A stretch of 64,000 nucleotides of DNA from an uncultured Clostridia bacterium (GCA_947631115.1 CANRKB010000001.1:124001-188000), one strand, 5' to 3'. Counted from the stretch's first letter, positions 46,981 to 56,581 are shown. The notes: a model not told the origin generated them from the letters alone. Made by a program: numbers and translations.

Positions 46981-48441
46981 ATGCCCGAAAAAATTTATAT
47001 AGCCATAGATTTAAAGTCGTTCTATGCGTCGGTAGAGTGCGTGGAACGCGGACTTGACGCGCTTTCGACAAACCTTGTGGTAGCAGACGAAAGCAGGACG
47101 GAAAAAACCATTTGCCTTGCGGTATCTCCGTCGCTCAAAGCATACGGCATACCCGGGCGGCCGCGCCTTTTCGAGGTAGTAAGCAGGGTAAGCGAAATAA
47201 ATGCCGCCCGAAAAAGGCAAACTCCCGGAAAGATGTTTTCGGGAAAGTCGGTGTTTAAAAAAGAGCTCGAACAAAATAAGTTCCTCGCGGTGGACTATAT
47301 TGTCGCGCCGCCGAGAATGTCGCTGTATATCGACTACAGCACGAGGATATACGACATCTATCTTCGTTATATAGCTCCCGAAAATATCCATGTTTATTCC
47401 GTGGACGAGGTGTTTATTGACGCGACGGGTTATCTTAAAACTTACAAAAAAACGCCGCGCGAGCTTGCGATGATGCTCGTAAACGAAGTGTATAAGGAAA
47501 CGGGCATAACCGCAACAGCGGGTATAGGAACAAACCTCTATCTTGCAAAGGTCGCTATGGACATTCTGGCAAAGCGTATCCCCGCGGATAAAAACGGCAT
47601 GAGGATAGCAAAACTCGATATAATGAGCTATCGCAGAATTATGTGGGATCATAAGCCCCTCACGGATTTTTGGCGCATAGGGCGCGGAACGGCGGACGCT
47701 CTCGAAAGAAACGGAATGTTCACAATGGGCGACGTCGCGCGCAGGTCTTTAGAGGATTACGGGCTTTTCTTAAAGCTGTTCGGCGTGAACGGCGAACTTG
47801 TGGTAGACCATGCGTGGGGCGAAGAATCTTGTACAATTGAGGACATAAAAGCCTATAAGCCGCGTTCTTCCTGCATCAGCAGCGGGCAGGTATTAAGCGA
47901 GCCTTATCCTTATGAAAAAGCGAAGATGATAGTCTGCGAAATGGCTGACGATATTGCGCTAGACCTTGTGGAAAAGCGCCTTATAACGGGAAAACTGACG
48001 CTCACTATCGGTTATGATACCGAAAACGTTTCAAACGGAGCGAGCGGGGAATATACGTTCGATTTCTACGGCAGACCTATCCCCGTTCACGCTCACGGAA
48101 CGACAAACCTTACTAAGATGACTTCTTCTTCAAGGCTGATAAAACAAGCGGCTGAGAGCCTTTTTGACAGGATAATAAACGAAAATTATACGGTGAGAAG
48201 AATAAACATAACCGCCTGTAATGTTGTTCCGGAAAGTTATGAACATAATTTTTACGAACAGCTTAATTTGTACAACGAAAATTCCGCCCCCTATGACATT
48301 GACAGAGAGCGGAATATGCAGCGCGCCATAATAAGCATAAAGAAAAAATACGGCAAAAACGCCGTCATAAAGGCAATGGACCTTCAGGACGGCGCGACGC
48401 AGATAAGCCGAAATTCGCAAATAGGCGGACATAAGGCGTGA
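46981..48441 (+). CDS. Y-family DNA polymerase (UmuC/UvrX/DinB-like)
   Basis: YIAIDLKSFYASVECVERGLDAL...VYSVDEVFIDATGYL...TATAGIGTNLYLAKVAMDILAK. Confidence 0.94.
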   Translation: MPEKIYIAIDLKSFYASVECVERGLDALSTNLVVADESRTEKTICLAVSPSLKAYGIPGRPRLFEVVSRVSEINAARKRQTPGKMFSGKSVFKKELEQNKFLAVDYIVAPPRMSLYIDYSTRIYDIYLRYIAPENIHVYSVDEVFIDATGYLKTYKKTPRELAMMLVNEVYKETGITATAGIGTNLYLAKVAMDILAKRIPADKNGMRIAKLDIMSYRRIMWDHKPLTDFWRIGRGTADALERNGMFTMGDVARRSLEDYGLFLKLFGVNGELVVDHAWGEESCTIEDIKAYKPRSSCISSGQVLSEPYPYEKAKMIVCEMADDIALDLVEKRLITGKLTLTIGYDTENVSNGASGEYTFDFYGRPIPVHAHGTTNLTKMTSSSRLIKQAAESLFDRIINENYTVRRINITACNVVPESYEHNFYEQLNLYNENSAPYDIDRERNMQRAIISIKKKYGKNAVIKAMDLQDGATQISRNSQIGGHKA

Positions 48442-48443
48442 TA

Positions 48444-48670
48444 GGCAGTTGACAGTGTACGCATTGAACGCTTCGCGTGCAACGCTGGGTACAGTATTCA
48501 GTTATGGTATCCGCCTTGCGGCGGATATTATTAGATTGTTATCGGACTGAAACGTTTTGAAATGTACCGTAACGATAGGCTCGTGTGCCTATCGTCTAAA
48601 AACAATCTAAATTTTATCCGCGAAGCGGACACCATAACTGACTACTGTCCACTGTACACTGTCAACTGCC
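48444..48670. repeat. Intergenic palindromic repeat, family C (227 bp)
   Basis: Perfect 17-bp termini GGCAGTTGACAGTGTAC/GTACACTGTCAACTGCC; inner arms CAGTTATGG...AGATTGTT also inverted. Confidence 0.92.
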
Positions 48671-48734
48671 AACAGGGCGAGAGTGTGTTATTTAAAGAAA
48701 TAGCGTTTGAAAAGAACCGCAATCGGATAAAATA

Positions 48735-49070
48735 TCATTCCAAACTACGATAGTAGTATAAGTACATCTTTTGTACCGAATTTTCCAGAAAATAATAGTG
48801 CTTTATATACGGGATAAGAAGTATAAGAAACAGCGCGGTAAGAATAAGCACGCCTATCATTTTTGTGGACAGATATATCGAAAGCCCTATAAGGAAAAAT
48901 ACCCCGAACGACATCGTTACAATCAGGTGAATAAGCCTTTCATGCTGATAGAATTTTATCCTCTGCAAGAGCCGCAGACGGAATTTTTCATATTCTTCGG
49001 GAGTATGTTCGGTTTTGAAAAATTGTTCCAGAAGCGCCAGATATTCTTTAATTTGTTTCGTCATTTTCAA
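48735..49070 (-). CDS. Small hypothetical membrane protein
   Basis: 111 aa with two central TM segments; stop region overlaps nothing annotated, start overlaps the 3' end of the ABC-F gene. Confidence 0.65.
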   Translation of the reverse strand: MKMTKQIKEYLALLEQFFKTEHTPEEYEKFRLRLLQRIKFYQHERLIHLIVTMSFGVFFLIGLSIYLSTKMIGVLILTALFLILLIPYIKHYYFLENSVQKMYLYYYRSLE

Positions 49071-50958
49071 ATTCCTCCAGCTTCTTTAGGGCTTCTTCCC
49101 ATTCTTTCATGGCGGTTTCCTGTTCCGCCTGAAGTTCGCTTATTTCGGTGTACAGCGCCATTGTGCGCTCGTATTCTTCTACGGTAGTAAGCTCGTCGGT
49201 TTTCTTTGAGATAAGAACGTCTATTTCTTCTATCCGCTTTTCAAGACGGGAAACTTTGGTGTTAAGCTTTCTGCGTTCGCTCTCGCGCTCTTTCTTTTGC
49301 TTGTAGTCAAGCGCGCTTTCCGAAATCTTGGGTTTTTCTTCCGACATTACGGTTTCTTCGCGGTTGTTTTCAAGATAATAGTCGTAGTTTCCGAGGTAGT
49401 TTTTAGCGCCGTTTTCCGACAGCTTGTAAACGCGGTCGGCTAATTTGTTTATAAGATAACGGTCGTGGGAAATAATAAACAGCGTCCCGTCATAGTTCAA
49501 CAGCGCGTTTTCGAGAGCCTCGCAGGAGTTTATGTCCAGGTGGTTTGTCGGCTCGTCAAGAAGCAGAAAATTCGCTCCCGAAAGCATGAGCTTTAATATC
49601 GCGACCCTCGCGCGTTCTCCGCCCGAAAGCGCGCTTATTTTTTTGAAAACGTCGTCGCCCTTGAACAAAAATGCCGCAAGCGCTGTTCTTACCGCAGTTT
49701 CGGTCATTGTCGGGTATTCGTCGTGAATTTCTTCCATTGCGGTTTTTTCTTCGTGAAGTCCGCGCTGAGCCTGGTCGAAATATCCGAACCTTACTCTTGC
49801 GCCGAATTTAAAGCTCCCTCTGTCGGGAGTATATTCACCCGTGAGTATGCGGAAAAGAGAGGTCTTTCCCGAGCCGTTTGCGCCGATAAGAAAAACGCGT
49901 TCTCCTTTTTTTATGTCAAGATTTACGTTTTTAAACAACATTTTCCCCTCAAACGAAAGCGCCAGATCCTTTGCTTCGAGAACGTCGTTTCCGCAGCCGT
50001 CGTCGGAGCGGAACGCAAACTTTATCGCTTCGGGAGTATCCTCGGGCTTTTCGAGAGTTTTTTCTATCCTGTCTATCTGCTTTTGCTTAGAAGCGATAGT
50101 GACATAGTTGTGCGCCTGGTTCCAGCGCTTTTGCTGTTCGATTATTCCCTCGACGCGGTTTATTTCTTTCATAGCCGCTTCGTATTCTTTAAGACGGCGT
50201 TCGGCGTCTTCTTTTTTCAGTTCAAGAAACCGCGTGTAGTTGCCCTTGTAGCTTCGTATCTTCCGGTTTTCAAGTTCAATTGTGCGGTTCGTCACTTTGT
50301 CGAGAAAAAACCTGTCGTGCGAAATAACGATATACGCGCCCTTGTAATCAAGCAGGAACTTTTCCAGCCATTCGACCGATACTATGTCAAGGTGGTTCGT
50401 CGGCTCGTCAAGCAAAAGCAAGTCAGCTTCCGACAAGAGCAGCTTCGCCAGCTGCAATTTAGAAAGCTGCCCGCCGCTCAGAACGCTTGTTTTAAGCGAA
50501 AGATCGCTTTCCGAAAATCCGAGTCCCATAAGCGCCGCAACCGTTTTGCTTTTGTACACAAGCCCGCCGTTTCTCTCAAATTCTTCCGAAAGCCGCGTTT
50601 GTCTTTCTATCGTTTCTTCGCTGTGGTCACCGTAGTCTATTCTGTCGTGGATACCCGCAAGCTCAAGCTCCATATCTTCAAGATCGCTGAAAACAGTCAG
50701 CGCCTCGTCGAACAGCGTCTTGTCGGTGTTCTTGAAAGCGAACTGCTCCATAAACCCTATCTTACAGCCCGAAGCGGTCACTATCTCTCCCGTGTCGGGG
50801 GAAATCTTTCCCGTTATGAGTTTTAGAAGCGTGGTTTTTCCGCTTCCGTTCACGCCCACAAATCCTATTTTATCTTTTTCGTAGACCTCAAAGCTGACGT
50901 TTGAAAACAACGTCCTGTCGGCAAACGAGATCTCAATGTTGTTTAGTCCAAGCAGCAT
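49048..50958 (-). CDS. ABC-F family ATP-binding protein (ribosome-associated type)
   Basis: Two ABC cassettes: GVNGSGKTTLLKLITG/LSGGQLSKLQLAKLLL and GANGSGKTSLFRILTG/LSGGERARVAILKLML; DEPTNHLD twice; C-terminal coiled coil. Confidence 0.95.
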   Translation of the reverse strand: MLLGLNNIEISFADRTLFSNVSFEVYEKDKIGFVGVNGSGKTTLLKLITGKISPDTGEIVTASGCKIGFMEQFAFKNTDKTLFDEALTVFSDLEDMELELAGIHDRIDYGDHSEETIERQTRLSEEFERNGGLVYKSKTVAALMGLGFSESDLSLKTSVLSGGQLSKLQLAKLLLSEADLLLLDEPTNHLDIVSVEWLEKFLLDYKGAYIVISHDRFFLDKVTNRTIELENRKIRSYKGNYTRFLELKKEDAERRLKEYEAAMKEINRVEGIIEQQKRWNQAHNYVTIASKQKQIDRIEKTLEKPEDTPEAIKFAFRSDDGCGNDVLEAKDLALSFEGKMLFKNVNLDIKKGERVFLIGANGSGKTSLFRILTGEYTPDRGSFKFGARVRFGYFDQAQRGLHEEKTAMEEIHDEYPTMTETAVRTALAAFLFKGDDVFKKISALSGGERARVAILKLMLSGANFLLLDEPTNHLDINSCEALENALLNYDGTLFIISHDRYLINKLADRVYKLSENGAKNYLGNYDYYLENNREETVMSEEKPKISESALDYKQKKERESERRKLNTKVSRLEKRIEEIDVLISKKTDELTTVEEYERTMALYTEISELQAEQETAMKEWEEALKKLEEFENDETN

Positions 50959-51043
50959 AATTCCACCGTTACATTATATAGCACAAAAGCACACGCCACC
51001 CTATTACAGGCAGTATGTGCCTTTTGTGCTTTTTTGCTTTTTA

Positions 51044-52297
51044 TCAGTTCTGTTTAAAGAGCTTTTCGGGAGAGTATTTCGTGTCTACAAGATAAGCGTT
51101 CTTTTCAACAGAGTAGTTCTGCGCATAAGCGTCAAGATAGCCGTCAAATTCATCGCCCTTTATCTCGGAGAGAACAGACTCGTTGTTTTCTTCCTGCCAG
51201 TGGGTGTTTTTGGTGATGTCTCTTAGAATTACAACGTAAACGCAGGCGTCTTCCGTACTCGGGAACGTAACCGCTTTGTCATAGATCGTGCTTGTAGTAA
51301 TATAAGCCAGCAGGCTTTCGTCTATGCCCGAGCTGTCGTTTTCTTTTCTGAAAACGCTGTAGGTGTCCTCGTCCTCGAGCTTTTCAACTTCGACTTCGTC
51401 TACCTTTTCCTGTACGTATTCATCAAGAGTTTTTCCCTCGACAGGGCTTTCGTTGTATTCGTCCGTTGCGGTCGCTTTTGCAATTTCCTGCTTGAAATAA
51501 AGCTCGCATTCATACTGAACGTCGACAAATTTCTTTCCGTTGTTCAGCTCGTCGGCATAAGACTGAGCTTTAGTATTAAGCTCGTCTATTCTTGACGTAT
51601 CCGTAGTGCCGTTTCCGTATTTGTCGTTGTAGGGGATAGAGATTATCTGCGACGAAGCATAGGCGTCTTTGACATAGTCTACAATGTCTTTTTCGGGTAC
51701 GGGCTTTTCGCCGTCCTTTCCGTACATCTGTACAAACAGCTTTGATTTAAGAGTGTTTACTTCATACAAAAGCTTCATGGTTTCGCGGGAAATTCCTCTT
51801 TGCTCGTAGTATTCACCGAGCGTGTCAAAGCCGTAGTATACCTGATACAGATAGTTTTCGGTGTCCCACATCTCTTTTATAACGTCGTTTATTTCGTTTC
51901 TGTCATCATCGTCGAGCGTCACGCCTTTTTCAGCCGCCATTCTCTGAATACCCACAAACTGCTTTACAAGGCGCAGAGTTTCGTCTTTTACCCAGTCTGA
52001 AGAAGCTTTGTTTTCAATAGACTGAGTGAAGAAATCAAGCGAAGAACTGCTCGCAGCGGCGCTTGAAGAGCTGCTTGATGAAGAAGACGAGCCCGAGCTG
52101 CTCGAAGCGTTGTAAATCTCGTTCAGCTTGTCGTTTGCGGTGGCATAAGCGTCCTGCTGGTAGTAGAGATAAACTCCGTTTTTAATATCCATTCCGTCGA
52201 CTTTCATGATATATCCCGTGTCGGCGCAGCCGCAGAGCGATAATGCGAGCGTCCCCGCCATAGCTGCGGAAAGTATTGCTTTGGTAATGCTTTTCAT
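51044..52297 (-). CDS. Foldase-like (SurA/PrsA-type) lipoprotein with poly-Ser segment
   Basis: MKSITKAILSAAMAGTLALSLCGCAD lipobox; NASSSSGSSSSSSSSSSAAASSSSL; C-terminal helical region; no clear parvulin domain. Confidence 0.65.
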   Translation of the reverse strand: MKSITKAILSAAMAGTLALSLCGCADTGYIMKVDGMDIKNGVYLYYQQDAYATANDKLNEIYNASSSSGSSSSSSSSSSAAASSSSLDFFTQSIENKASSDWVKDETLRLVKQFVGIQRMAAEKGVTLDDDDRNEINDVIKEMWDTENYLYQVYYGFDTLGEYYEQRGISRETMKLLYEVNTLKSKLFVQMYGKDGEKPVPEKDIVDYVKDAYASSQIISIPYNDKYGNGTTDTSRIDELNTKAQSYADELNNGKKFVDVQYECELYFKQEIAKATATDEYNESPVEGKTLDEYVQEKVDEVEVEKLEDEDTYSVFRKENDSSGIDESLLAYITTSTIYDKAVTFPSTEDACVYVVILRDITKNTHWQEENNESVLSEIKGDEFDGYLDAYAQNYSVEKNAYLVDTKYSPEKLFKQN

Positions 52298-52354
52298 GGT
52301 GTTTTCCTCCAAGGTATTTAAAATACGAATTTTATTTTTACACGAGCCGTTGTT

Positions 52355-53320
52355 TCAGCGTACTTCGTCTGTCGCAAATTGAACGGCGATAAGCGTGTTT
52401 TTCCCATTGTTATGGTCTATAATGTATATCATTGTCTTTTCCGCGCTTGTTTCCAGTCCCATATTTTCGGAAAGAAACAGCATTGCGGGCAAATAATATT
52501 CCACCGTGAGCGTATAAACCCCGCCGCTTTCGGACATATCCGCAATTACGGGAACATAGTTTAAATAACGCAGGTCTTTTTTACAGCTGTAAACATGGCG
52601 CGATGAATCGTAGACAAAGCTCATATCCGTTGCGCCTACCGTTCTATGGACAATGTCGCCCGACGAGCCGAAAATTTCCTTACACGAAAAATCAACGTCG
52701 TATTCCGAAATAACAAACTCTCCCGTTTCCGTGAGCTTGTATGCGGAAGTGTCGTGATTTAACAGAATGTTCCAGATAGAACAGTTTATCTTCGCGTAGT
52801 TTGAAATCTCGTCGTAGTTTTCAAACGGCGCTACGTCGTTTCCCACTACGGGGAGCAGAAACTTTGAAAATTCATCTTTCAGCGGGTCGTTGCTTACCGA
52901 GCTTCTTATTGTGTTCACCGTAAAGACGACGGATGAAACAACGCCGATTGCAGCGAATAAAAAGATAACTACCGCAAAAACAAAGTAAAATCTCTGCTTT
53001 TTGCTTTTATCGGCTTTATCGGGAGTTTTCCCTTTCACTTCAACAATGGCCGTTTCAGCTGCTCCTTCAGCCGTATTGTCCTCGGAATTTTCCTCGGCTT
53101 TGACCGTTTCAGCTGCTTCTTCAGCCGTATTGTCCTCGGAATTTTCCTCGGCTTTAACCGTTTCAGCTGCTTCTTCAGCCGTATTGTCCTCGGAATTTTC
53201 CTCGGCTTTAACCGTTTCTTCCGAAACGCTGTTTTCTTCTATGTTATCCTTAGACTGAAGAACATTTGTATTCTTTGTCTGAGGCGAACGATTGGATCTG
53301 TTCTTCTTTTTCTTTGACAT
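52355..53320 (-). CDS. Hypothetical single-TM protein with acidic tandem repeats
   Basis: Three copies of AEENSEDNTAEEAAETVK before a TM helix, then an extracytoplasmic domain. Confidence 0.65.
   Translation of the reverse strand: MSKKKKNRSNRSPQTKNTNVLQSKDNIEENSVSEETVKAEENSEDNTAEEAAETVKAEENSEDNTAEEAAETVKAEENSEDNTAEGAAETAIVEVKGKTPDKADKSKKQRFYFVFAVVIFLFAAIGVVSSVVFTVNTIRSSVSNDPLKDEFSKFLLPVVGNDVAPFENYDEISNYAKINCSIWNILLNHDTSAYKLTETGEFVISEYDVDFSCKEIFGSSGDIVHRTVGATDMSFVYDSSRHVYSCKKDLRYLNYVPVIADMSESGGVYTLTVEYYLPAMLFLSENMGLETSAEKTMIYIIDHNNGKNTLIAVQFATDEVR
53052..53213. repeat. 54-bp tandem repeat x3 within CDS 52355..53320
   Basis: Units begin at 53052, 53106 and 53160; nearly identical. Confidence 0.95.
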
Positions 53321-53323
53321 AAA

Positions 53324-54568
53324 TTAACCCCTGACCTGTCCGCTGCCGTTTATGAGATACTTATATGAGGTAAGCTCTTTAAGTCCCATAGGACCGCGCG
53401 CGTGGAGCTTCTGAGTGGAAATGCCTATTTCTGCTCCAAGCCCGAACTCGAATCCGTCTGTAAACCTCGTCGAAGCGTTTACATAAATCGCCGCCGCGTC
53501 TACCTCGCTCTGGAACTTTTCGGCGTTTTCCAGCGATTTTGTCACTATACATTCGCTATGACCCGTGCCGAATTTGTTTATGTGCGCGATAGCCTCGTCC
53601 ACGCTGTTTACTACCTTTGACGAAAGTTTAAGATCGAGAAATTCCGCCGCGTAATCCTTATCGTCTGCGATCATCTCAACGCTTATGCACTCCGCCGTCC
53701 GCTCGTCGCCGACTATTTTTACTTTCCCTTTCCAAAGCTCGTCCAGCTTTTTAAAGAACGATTCGGAAACGTTTTTGTGTACGAGTATGCTTTCAATGGC
53801 GTTGCAGACGGACGGACGCTGGGTCTTGGCGTTGTTTACTATGTTCACCGCCATATTGAGGTCCGCGCTTTCGTCCACAAAAACATGGCAGTTGCCCTCG
53901 CCCGTCTGTATAACGGGGATAGTCGCCTTTTCAATTACAGTGTGAATAAGTCTTCCTCCGCCGCGCGGGATAAGAAGATCAACGTATTTATTGAGCCTCA
54001 TAAGCTTTTCCGCGGTCTCGTGAGAGGTGTCCTCCACAAGCTGCACGCAGTTTTCATAATCTCCGTATTCAGCCAGAACGCTCCTCATGATGTTTACAAG
54101 AGCCTTGTTCGAGTTTATCGCGTCGGAGCCGCCGCGCAGAATAACCGCGCTTCCCGCTTTAAAGCAAAGCGCCGCCGCGTCTACCGTTACATTCGGTCTG
54201 CTCTCAAAAATTATCCCTATAACGCCTATCGGCACGCGCTTTTTTACTATCTTCAGACCGTTTTTAAGCTCGCCGCCGCCTATGACCTCTCCGACAGGGT
54301 CGTCAAGGGAAACGACTTTCATTACGCCCTCTGTCATTGCGTCAATGCGCTTTTCGGTGAGCGTGAGCCTGTCCAGCATGGCTTCGCTCATTCCGTTTTT
54401 GCGCGCGTTTTCAATGTCGATACCGTTCGCTTCTATAATAGCGTTTTTGTTTTCCGAAAGGCTCTTCGCTATGCCGCGGAGGATGTCGTTTTTAAGTCCC
54501 GCGTTCATTTTTGAAAGCAGGGGAGCGGCGTTTTTGGCGTTTTGCCCGAGTGTTTCAATATATTCCAT
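53324..54568 (-). CDS. proA: Gamma-glutamyl phosphate reductase
   Basis: MEYIETLGQNAKNAAPLLS...GVIGIIFESRPNVTVDAAALCFKAGSAVILRGGSDA...VIQTGEGNCHVFVD; start reassigned. Confidence 0.97.
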   Translation of the reverse strand: MEYIETLGQNAKNAAPLLSKMNAGLKNDILRGIAKSLSENKNAIIEANGIDIENARKNGMSEAMLDRLTLTEKRIDAMTEGVMKVVSLDDPVGEVIGGGELKNGLKIVKKRVPIGVIGIIFESRPNVTVDAAALCFKAGSAVILRGGSDAINSNKALVNIMRSVLAEYGDYENCVQLVEDTSHETAEKLMRLNKYVDLLIPRGGGRLIHTVIEKATIPVIQTGEGNCHVFVDESADLNMAVNIVNNAKTQRPSVCNAIESILVHKNVSESFFKKLDELWKGKVKIVGDERTAECISVEMIADDKDYAAEFLDLKLSSKVVNSVDEAIAHINKFGTGHSECIVTKSLENAEKFQSEVDAAAIYVNASTRFTDGFEFGLGAEIGISTQKLHARGPMGLKELTSYKYLINGSGQVRG

Positions 54569-55358
54569 GTTCCTGTCCTTTAAAGAATGTGCATTTCGCG
54601 TTTTCCGTTTCAAAAAGTTCGTATAAAATACGCGGGTCTTTGTTTCCGACTATAACGGTGTCAATTCCCGCTTCGGTCGCTATCTGAGCGGCTTCTATCT
54701 TTGTGAGCATACCGCCCGAGCCGAGTATACCGCCCGAGCCTTGCGCCATTGAGATAATTTCGGGAGTAATGCGCTCTACCTCGGGAATAAGCTTTGAAGT
54801 AGGCAGCGACGGGTCGTCGTCATAAAGCCCGTCTACGTCCGTAAGAATAACCAGCAGGTCGGCTTTGCAAAGCGTAGCCACAATAGCCGAAAGCGTGTCG
54901 TTCTCGTCGAAGTCGAGCTGTTTTATGGACACAACGTCGTTTGCGTTTATGATAGGTATGACATTAAGCTCAAACAGCTTGTTGAATGTATTTATAACGT
55001 TGTTTCGGCGGGTTTCGTTGCTTATAACGTCGCGCGTCAGCAGAAGCTGGGCAACCTTGTGGTTGTACTGTTCAAAGCTCTCGGAGTAGAACTTCATAAG
55101 CTCGCTTTGCCCGATAGCCGCGCAAGCCTGTTTCGACGGGGTGTCTTTCGGTTTTTGGAGAAAACCGCCCTTTGCCGCGCCTACGCACTGCGCGCCGCTT
55201 GTGACGAAAATAATTTCCTTTCCCGAATTTTTAAGATCAGCCAAGACCTCCACAAGCTCGCGGCTTTTGCGGATATTAAGGTTTCCTGTTTCGGGATAAG
55301 CGAGAGTGCTGCTTCCTATTTTAATGACAACTCTTTTTCTGTCAGCAAAGCAAGGCAT
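54555..55358 (-). CDS. proB: Glutamate 5-kinase (short form, no PUA domain)
   Basis: RVVIKIGSSTLAYPE...VTSGAQCVGAAKGG...FDENDTLSAIVATLCKADLLVILTDVDGLYDDDP. Confidence 0.96.
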   Translation of the reverse strand: MPCFADRKRVVIKIGSSTLAYPETGNLNIRKSRELVEVLADLKNSGKEIIFVTSGAQCVGAAKGGFLQKPKDTPSKQACAAIGQSELMKFYSESFEQYNHKVAQLLLTRDVISNETRRNNVINTFNKLFELNVIPIINANDVVSIKQLDFDENDTLSAIVATLCKADLLVILTDVDGLYDDDPSLPTSKLIPEVERITPEIISMAQGSGGILGSGGMLTKIEAAQIATEAGIDTVIVGNKDPRILYELFETENAKCTFFKGQEHGIY

Positions 55359-55603
55359 ACCTATACTTACCTCATTTCAAATGAATATCATACAACTTTT
55401 ATTATAACAAAATCTCTTTAAAATTTCAACACCTTATGGAAAATTATCACGAAAATTTTATCTAAAAGATAAAATCCGAAATACCGTCAATAAAAATTTA
55501 TGAAAAATAGATAAAAAACTACTTGCAAATTTATGAATTTTATGTTACAATTTAAAAGTTAGATACGTTATCTCGCCCTATCCCCCTAACCCCCTTCCCC
55601 GAA

Positions 55604-55633
55604 GGGGAAGGGGGGATAGTGCGGGGCGCTGGG
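55604..55633 (+). other. Candidate G-quadruplex motif
   Basis: GGGGAAGGGGGGATAGTGCGGGGCGCTGGG: four G-tracts of at least 3 with loops of at most 7 nt. Confidence 0.5.
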
Positions 55634-55655
55634 CGCGCCCCGCGCCCCGCCTGTC

Positions 55656-55700
55656 GGCAGTTGACAGCAGACAGGGTACGGTAGTCAGTAACAGCCGAAA
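55656..55700. repeat. Fragment of family C repeat (inverted relative to 22930..22996)
   Basis: GGCAGTTGACAGcagacAGGGTACGGTAGTCAGTAACAGCCGAAAG. Confidence 0.65.
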
Positions 55701-55817
55701 GTTTGTTTTCTGATTTAACGTTTATAAAATACATTAGGTAAGCAATGAGCAAGCAACCTTTTGGTACAATTTCTAGCCTCTAGTTTCTAGGCTCTAGCTT
55801 CTAGTTAGGAGAAATTA

Positions 55818-56396
55818 TTGATGGACAATATTTGCGAACAGATAGTTGTAAAATCAAGGACAGGCGGCGACAGAGCAAAAGCCGTTCTTATTATTCTGGG
55901 AATGGCGGTGCTTTCCGCGGTGCTGCTGTTTTTGGCGTTTATAACTGGGTTTCTTGTGCTTGTGCTTATAGCGATAGCGGCGGTTGTCGGGGGAATTTAT
56001 CTCTTAAACGGCATTGAAGTGGAATACGAGTATATCATCACAAACAATGAACTCGATATTGACAAGATAATCGGCAGAAGAACCAGAAAGCGCATGATAA
56101 CCGTAGATCTTTCACAAGCCGAGGATCTCTGCGTTTATAATTCCGAAACCGAACCCGAAACGGACGCTACGGTATTCGCTACGACGGGGCTTGAAAAGGA
56201 CGCTTATTATCTGTTTGTACGGCATAGCGATTATGGAAAGGTCGGCGTTATCTTCAACCCCAATTCAAGGACAAGAGAAGCCATGATCCGCGAGTTTCCC
56301 TATGCGCTTAGAACAAGACTCGGTGAAAACATTGACAGTAAAAAAACCGACGGTGAAAGCAAAGACAGTAAAAACGCCGACGGCGAAAATCAGTAA
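55818..56396 (+). CDS. Hypothetical membrane protein
   Basis: Two N-terminal TMs; DxKKTDGESKDSKNADGENQ C-terminus. Confidence 0.7.
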   Translation: MMDNICEQIVVKSRTGGDRAKAVLIILGMAVLSAVLLFLAFITGFLVLVLIAIAAVVGGIYLLNGIEVEYEYIITNNELDIDKIIGRRTRKRMITVDLSQAEDLCVYNSETEPETDATVFATTGLEKDAYYLFVRHSDYGKVGVIFNPNSRTREAMIREFPYALRTRLGENIDSKKTDGESKDSKNADGENQ

Positions 56397-56444
56397 GAGC
56401 GTAATACAGTAAAAAAGCAGGAATTTTGCAGATAACAGTACACT

Positions 56445-56549
56445 CAGGCTGTAGAGAAAGCCCCAGATACTAGGAAGCGTGACTGCGGCTAGGCTTTGTG
56501 CCTGCCGCAGTTGCGCTGACGAAGTAGATGGGGCTTTATATACAGCCTG
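56445..56549. repeat. Intergenic structured repeat, family A copy 3 (short form, inverted core)
   Basis: CAGGCTGTAGAGAAAGCCCCA...TGGGGCTTTATATACAGCCTG; core is reverse complement of copy 2 core GCGGCAGGCACAAAGCCTAGCCGC. Confidence 0.9.
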
Positions 56550-56581
56550 CACAATTCCTGTTTTTTTAGAGAAAGGGTGGT

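Noticed and set aside
49723-50826. 367-aa plus-strand ORF
   Set aside because: Antisense to the ABC-F gene with intact Walker and signature motifs; no RBS or recognisable domain.
53777-54514. 245-aa plus-strand ORF
   Set aside because: Antisense to proA.
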